A stretch of DNA of 64,000 bases. It comes from Anagrus nilaparvatae (lineage: Eukaryota; Arthropoda; Insecta; Hymenoptera; Mymaridae). The stretch lies in the NCBI GenBank assembly GCA_022575985.1, contig JAKSXM010000014.1:12586001-12650000 (forward strand). The letters are read 5' to 3'. Every line of letters starts with the position of its first letter. Position 1 is the stretch's first letter. The notes beneath the pieces were generated by a model that was given only the letters and a program-made list of their open reading frames with translations, had not been told where the DNA came from and did no database searches. This document shows positions 59,153 to 64,000 of this stretch, in pieces. A program made the translations under genes and the position numbers.

Positions 59153-59524
59153 GTGAAAAAATAGAATCGTGATAACTGGTCCGAAAAATTTACTAGGCAA
59201 AGTAAACATGCCAGTAAAAATCACCGTTTCTGAGGTTAAGAAAAGCCATTTCGAGTCCGCCGTTTTGATTTTAAAAAATCTGTCTTCAAATATGGAATCA
59301 GTGACCTCAAAAACCATACTGGGATACCAAAAATAGGCCCAATTAGCAATTTTTTTCAGGAATTTACCTATCTTGCTAATTTTTTGCCGATTTTTTATGA
59401 TATAGCGTTCATTACTGAAAACTTCAAAATCGGTTTTAGTGACCAAAAATACATACGTTTCACTGAGGTGGATCCATTCTCGTGCTGATAAAATTTTTGG
59501 ATGCATTTAACATTGCTGACGCCT
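59153..59524. other. No supported gene
   Basis: A 163-codon minus frame covers this stretch and runs on into family C; it has no recognised domain and uses repeat DNA at both ends, so it is not called. Confidence 0.5.
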
Positions 59525-60553
59525 TGACTATATGTGCATTTCTACGAGAAAGTACTTTTTATGAGCACCAAAAATGAAGAAAAAAAAATTTACGAGGCCG
59601 CGACTGCCATCATGATTTTTTGGTAGTTTGAACCCTATAGAGTGCAAAAAAAAGCGTGAACACGAAATCGACGATGGATGCCAAAAAGATTTTGCCACTT
59701 TTATGTCAAAAACCGTGTTTTTCGTATCTGTGCTACCCCAAATTTTCAAAATAACTTTTTAGGTAAATAAAATTTTTAAAAAATAGCTAAAAAATCTGAT
59801 TGCCAGGGAAAAATCACTTCTGAAGAAAAAAAAACTTTTCTTTTTCCGATGCAATTTAGCCAACTTATCGCCAATTTAAGATTTTACTCAAATTTGTCTT
59901 AAAAAGATTGAAGTTCTATATTGAAAAATGACTCTTTCTGAACTTTAAACTTGCATTACTCGTGTGATGGCATATTTGCATTATATTTTAATTAATTATT
60001 ATTAAATAATTTTTTTTATTTTTAAGAATAATTTAAAAAATCAAATTTTCTAGATGGCCTTAATTTTTATTTTTATCTTGTAGACTTAGACATTCCGAAC
60101 TATTGTCTATCAAAATACAAAGATTGGAATGTTGAAAGTTGAAAAACAAGATATACAAAATTTTAGGTCTATACCTTTAAGATATTTACTATATAAGATA
60201 AAATTATAAAATTTTTAATTGTTATTAGTCACCTTGAGAAAAAAAGTTTTGTAATTATCTAACGGTAAATAATTTTTTTGGATAAAATGTAGTCATGGGA
60301 ATTCTTTTGATAACTCGTCTATGACGTTTTTCTTGAAAAATGCTCATGGAAAGGGAAATCAAAGGGACCACGTTCCCAAAAACTACATTTTTAGTCGATC
60401 TCAAGCTATTAGGCTCAGCTGGGACCAACACGGCCCACGCAATCAAAATATTCACATTTCTCAATTTTTAAAACATATATTTTTTGTAATTAAATTTTCT
60501 CATTGTATTTAGTTATTTTTATTGGTATTTATAATTAAATAATTTTTCAAGTT

Positions 60554-62582
60554 AAAGGACCCCGCACAAATTTTATGGAAATTGGGTCCCGGTCAAATTC
60601 TCTGAATTTTTGATATGTGTTAGAGTTCATCATGCTGATCAATTGTCTCAATGGCCACAAAGCTCAAAAATGGATAGTTTGACCGGTACAGAGCTTTAAA
60701 GCTCCGAGTATCCTACATGGATTTATGCATATGCGCAGTGTATATAGACTTTTGAAATAGCCTATTTTATTTTTTTTTTATTTAGGTTTATATTTTTGAG
60801 GTTGCTGAATTCAGATACGTTGTTAGATTTTCTTATGTTTTTTTATGTTTCATCATACTTTTTTTTTAGTTCAATAAGTTCAAAGATGATATAAAATCAA
60901 TAAAAATGACTATTGGCAGCTGTCATTTAGCTGTCAATAATCTTTCAAAGTCCGCTGATAAAGTCAAAAAATTATTTTTTGTTTATAAGTACAAGTTTTT
61001 TAGAAAAGTGAATATAAATATGATTTAAAATTATGTAGTAATCGGCTTACAGCTGTCAATAAGCTGTCAACTAACTGTCAAAATGAAATAATAGAGCAAG
61101 TAACTTATTTTCTGTGCATAGCTTTGTGGATAAAAAATCAAACATGATTTAAGTTCATGACATCCCTTTTAAACTTAGTGATCTGAGCAACTTTTTTTAG
61201 TGAGCAAGTTTTTTTAAAAAGTAACTTTTTACATGGAACATGTCCATAAGGAGGGTGTACTTCATGAAGGCTTCCAGTAAGGGAGGGGCTTAAAATGGTC
61301 AGTTTAGGAGAGAGGGACTAAAACGGGACTTTGAAGAATTTCGATTTAACCACTTAAAATAATTTCGTTAAAGGGTCTTAGGATAATTTGGCTTTAGAAA
61401 CATAGAATAATACTTTTTATTAAACTTGGTTATTGGTCATCCGTAAATATGTGCTATATATGCCCGTCAATTGTGTTTACATAACTCGGTTATAAGTTTT
61501 GAATTGTTACAGTTAGTAGATTGATAGGTGACAGATGAAACCTGAGAATATCCTCCAATGTTGCCACATGCAAATAGTAATATATAGGTAAAGATCGGTT
61601 GATAATATTATTAACTTGTTCAAATTGATAAATAGATTAGAAAAATAGACTTACATATACAATATCAAATATTATCCGATCGTGGATTACGCTAATGGTG
61701 ATGTTAGAAAAGTGAATTTAAGCATTACAAAACGGGTAAAACCCAAAGTTTCAACATTCAATAATAATTGGGAATAAACTTTAACAATTAAAAAAAGAAT
61801 CAATGCATTTTTCTATTTGGAAATTCTTGGCTTACAGCTGTCACCTATCAATCATCTAACTGTAAATATGCAATAATAAAGTCAATAAGTTACTTTTTTT
61901 AAAAGCTTTAAGTTGCTTAAAAGATCATTGACTTCAAAAGTTATATCATGCTTCATTTCTTATCCACAAAGTTGTGCACAGAAAATAAGTCACTTGCTCA
62001 ATTATTGCATTTTGACAGCTTGTCGACAGCTGTAAGCCGATGACTACATAATTTTAAATCATATTTATATTCACTTTTCTAAAAAACTTGTACTTATAAA
62101 CAAAAAATAATTTTTTGACTTTATCAGCTTACTTTGAAAGATTATTGACAGCTAATTGACAGCTGCCAATAGTCATTTTTATTGATTTTATATCATCTTT
62201 GAAATTATTGAACTAAAAAAAGTATGATGAAACATAAAAAAACATGTTTTTTGCTTTATTATAGCATATTGACAGCTATTTGACAGCTGCCAACTGTCAA
62301 TTTTGAAAATCTAACAACAGATCTGAAATCAGCAACCTCAAAAATAGAAACCTAAATAAAGAAAAATAAAATAGGCTATTTCAAAAGTCTATATACACTG
62401 CGCATATGCATAAATCCGTGTAGGATACTCGGAGCATTAAAGCTCTATACCGGTCAAATTATCTATTTTTGAGCTTTGTGGCCATTGAGACAATTTATCA
62501 GCATGATGAACTCTATCACTTATCAAAAATTCAGCGAATTTGACCGGGACCTAATTTCCATAAGATTTGTGCGGGGTCCTTT
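60554..62582. mobile_element. Foldback element with AAAGGACCCCGC ends, copy 2
   Basis: AAAGGACCCCGCACAAA to TTTGTGCGGGGTCCTTT, the same family as 7039-8203. The arms are about 550 bp with AGCTTTAAAGCTC, TCATCATGCTGAT, GACAGCTGTC-type words and GCATATGCGCAGTGTATATA. The loop contains a family C insertion (61227-61498). Confidence 0.9.
61227..61498 (+). mobile_element. Family C repeat, copy 7 (in the foldback loop)
   Basis: ACATGGAACATGTCC, a G-rich part (GGGAGGGG, GAGAGAGGG), GGACTTTGAAGAATTTCGAT and ACATAACTCGGTTATAAG. It is more diverged than the other copies. Confidence 0.7.
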
Positions 62583-63376
62583 GCTTTCTATTTATTTTAA
62601 AAATAAAGTTTTCCTCAAAATACAAAAAATTTATAATTATAAAAAAGGGTAAGTCAAAATATTTATTTCTTTTTATTTTTACATTTCAAACTTTCCAAGA
62701 AAGTGTGCTAACATGTCTAAGGTCCTAGACTATTGTGATCGGAACCACGCAGGGACACTCAAAGATACTTTTTGTATCTTTCATTTTTTTATCGCAAATT
62801 TAAATAACTTAATTTTTTTAACTTCTTAACTTTTTTTAGAATTACGTTAAATTTGTCCGAAGGACGGGGCAAACCTAGAAAACTTGCTAACCCCTTCTCG
62901 ATTAATTGTTTAGTTTTTATATTTTTTTAATTAAAAATTATTTAATAATTATACAACTAATGACAAAGGGCAAATTTATCGTAACACTCGCTTGATTTTC
63001 AACGTAAAATAATAATTTTTTTTTTTTAAACGATGTATTTTTCCCTGGCACTTCATTTGTTTATGAAAAAAATCATTTTTTTGTACCAAATTTTAATTTT
63101 TAGGTCAAAATCCTTTGAAAACTGTAAGTAGCAAAATTTACTTAACACAGTTTTTGACCTAAAAATTGAAATTTGGTGAATAAAAATGATTTCTTTCTTG
63201 AAAAAATGAATAATCAGGGAAAAATTAATTGATTAAAAAAAAAAACATTCAATATTTCACGATGAAAATCAAGCGAATAATTCATATTATTGCAGAAATT
63301 TACCTTATTGAAATTCTGATATTTTAATTTATATTTATTGATCCTTCTTTTTACAACTTGTTTTTGTATAATAATT

Positions 63377-63416
63377 AGACGACTAGTTACAGGAATAAAT
63401 TCCCATCATCAGGTCT
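63377..63416 (-). ncRNA. Hammerhead-ribozyme-like motif
   Basis: Minus strand, 5' to 3': AGAC, CTGATGA (the catalytic-core box), a stem-loop GGAAT-TT-ATTCC, then GTAAC, TA, GTC and GTCT. The closing AGAC/GTCT pair forms stem I and C-TA-G a tiny stem III. This is the layout of the minimal hammerheads known in Penelope-like elements. The second core box reads GTAA where GAAA is needed, so cleavage activity is probably lost or weak. Confidence 0.6.
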
Positions 63417-63820
63417 GTATTATAATTAAACTAAATTTATTTAAAACATTTGAATATGACATTGTAACTTTAGATTATTTCTGTAAAAACTCACAATTAT
63501 TTTATGACTAAATGAAAATTTTTTTTTTAATATTTATTTTGTATATATGAAAGATTTTGTATTATGAACATTTTTAATTATTTCTATGTAATAAAGATTT
63601 TTTTTTTAAATTTTTTACAAGTGTTTGAAATCACATCTGTTTTTTCTAATTTACATGTACACCATAGGAGGAAGTTAATATATAAAATAAGTTTTTGAAT
63701 TCGTTTATTCTATTTCCCATTCTTTTTATTTCTATTTATTATTCTTTATTTTTTCTTTTTCTTATTTTTTATTATATGAAATATTTTTTTATTATTTTAT
63801 CAAATAATAGTTTTTTTTAT

Positions 63821-64000
63821 TTAGTAACTTATCGCATTAATTAATTTATTTGCATTTATTTGTGTATTTTTGTAAATTTCAAATTCCTCTAGTGTATCAA
63901 AAAATTTACCTTTATTGCAAAAGTACATCCGTTTTAAGTTTTTGTGTATATTGTTAATTTTGTCATCTAAGTATTCGTGGTTGTTATTAATTAAATGCAA
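63821..64000 (-). CDS. C-terminal part of a Penelope-like ORF (GIY-YIG endonuclease tail)
   Basis: 59 codons enter from the right edge and end at TAA (63823-63821). The peptide has an NNHEYLDDK block, HKNLKRMYFCNKGK and DTLEEFEIYK. I recognise this as the pattern at the end of Penelope-like ORFs, downstream of RT, where the GIY-YIG endonuclease ends (HL..NNH.Y ... KG ... LE.FEIYK). The Glu-rich LEEFEIYK segment is expected near the endonuclease's last conserved motif. The frame is clean in the visible part, so the element may be fairly young. The start and catalytic GIY/YIG motifs are out of view; the assignment rests on remembered family pattern. Confidence 0.6.
   Translation of the reverse strand: MHLINNNHEYLDDKINNIHKNLKRMYFCNKGKFFDTLEEFEIYKNTQINANKLINAISY

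Larger units (their letters stand above)
59963..62985. mobile_element. 3.0-kb insertion with ACTCG duplication
   Basis: Flanked by ACTCG at 59958-59962 and 62986-62990. Copy 1 of family B has one ACTCG at this position, so this is a 5-bp target duplication. The ends are only weakly inverted (TGTGATGGCATATTTGC against GTTACGATAAATTTGC). It carries the 60554-62582 foldback and a family C copy. No transposase or reverse transcriptase was recognised, so the class is unknown. Confidence 0.75.
59525..63318. mobile_element. Foldback family B, copy 2, split by a 3-kb insertion
   Basis: 59525-59962 matches the left arm of copy 1 (GTGCATTTCTACGAGAAA, GAGGCCGCGACTGCC, CCCAAATTTTCAAAATAACT). 62986-63318 matches its centre (GCTTGATTTTCAACGTAAAA, AATGATTTCTTTCTTGAA). 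The uninterrupted order is visible in copy 1 (16690-16715, in complement), which fixes the insertion point at ACTCG. The other arm is missing, truncated by the Penelope-like element. Confidence 0.85.
63319..64000 (-). mobile_element. Penelope-like element, 3' end, running off the window
   Basis: On the minus strand this contains an ORF end (64000-63821), an AT-rich 3' region and a hammerhead-like motif (63416-63377). The 3' boundary is set near 63319 because family B sequence resumes there. The RT part would lie beyond the right edge. The combination of a GIY-YIG-type ORF tail and a short-stem hammerhead is typical of Penelope-like retroelements. Confidence 0.6.

Noticed and set aside
59015..59506. 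163-codon minus-strand frame, among the longest in the window
   Set aside because: Part of it lies in family C repeat DNA with C-tracts, and no conserved motif was recognised. It could be a decayed repeat ORF.

Overview
The window looks like repeat-dominated nuclear DNA of an arthropod, most likely an insect. It is very A+T-rich, has spliceosomal introns, GA/CA/TAA/TG microsatellites, many MITEs, one Helitron-type/Pif1 helicase relic and one Penelope-like retroelement end. No prokaryotic gene structure is present. I cannot name the species.

Genes are few. (1) A six-exon minus-strand transposase-type gene lies between 18983 and 9798. All five splice junctions keep phase and give an 822-codon frame, but two in-frame stops (TAA at 13762-13764, TAG at 11350-11352) make it a recent pseudogene unless they are assembly errors. 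(2) A probable first coding exon of an unrecognised host gene lies at 31287-31560 (+); it is Asn/Ser-rich and ends in a splice donor. (3) A broken Pif1-type helicase C-terminus lies at about 36735-37245 (+). (4) The C-terminal 59 codons of a Penelope-like ORF run off the right edge (63821-64000, minus), followed by a 40-nt hammerhead-ribozyme-like motif at 63377-63416.

Almost everything else is mobile-element DNA built from long inverted repeats. Layout: 61-2480 inverted-repeat element with a nested hairpin; 7039-8203 foldback with AAAGGACCCCGC ends, a family repeated at 60554-62582; 9398-9779 MITE; 9798-18983 pseudogene whose introns hold several hairpin elements, among them a piggyBac-like TTAA MITE and a near-perfect 222-bp-arm palindrome; 20840-21190 tandem repeat; 23213-25922 'family C' repeat carrying a 2.17-kb hAT-type element with a perfect 8-bp duplication; 27613-30716 foldback made of head-to-head tandem arrays; 33337-34283 TA-flanked MITE with a tRNA-like core; 35400-36240 tandem array; 37880-39760 foldback; 39768-45097 giant palindrome; 47752-48400 tandem array; 48733-49228 TA MITE; 49817-53680 second giant palindrome; 54253-58060 copies of 'family A' with a second tRNA-like MITE; 59525-63318 'family B' foldback split by a 3-kb insertion; then the Penelope-like end.

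Because the foldbacks and dispersed families supply paralogous empty sites inside the same window, several insertions and target duplications can be read directly (8 bp for the hAT element; TA, TG or CA for four MITEs; ACTCG for the 3-kb insertion). A recurring theme is that different foldback families each carry their own short palindromic word in subterminal arrays (CCGTATG, GTATACAG, CCAACGTTGG, TTCCATGGAA, GACAGCTGTC). Base-level claims come from reading the sequence. Family names rest on remembered family features and were not checked by any search.
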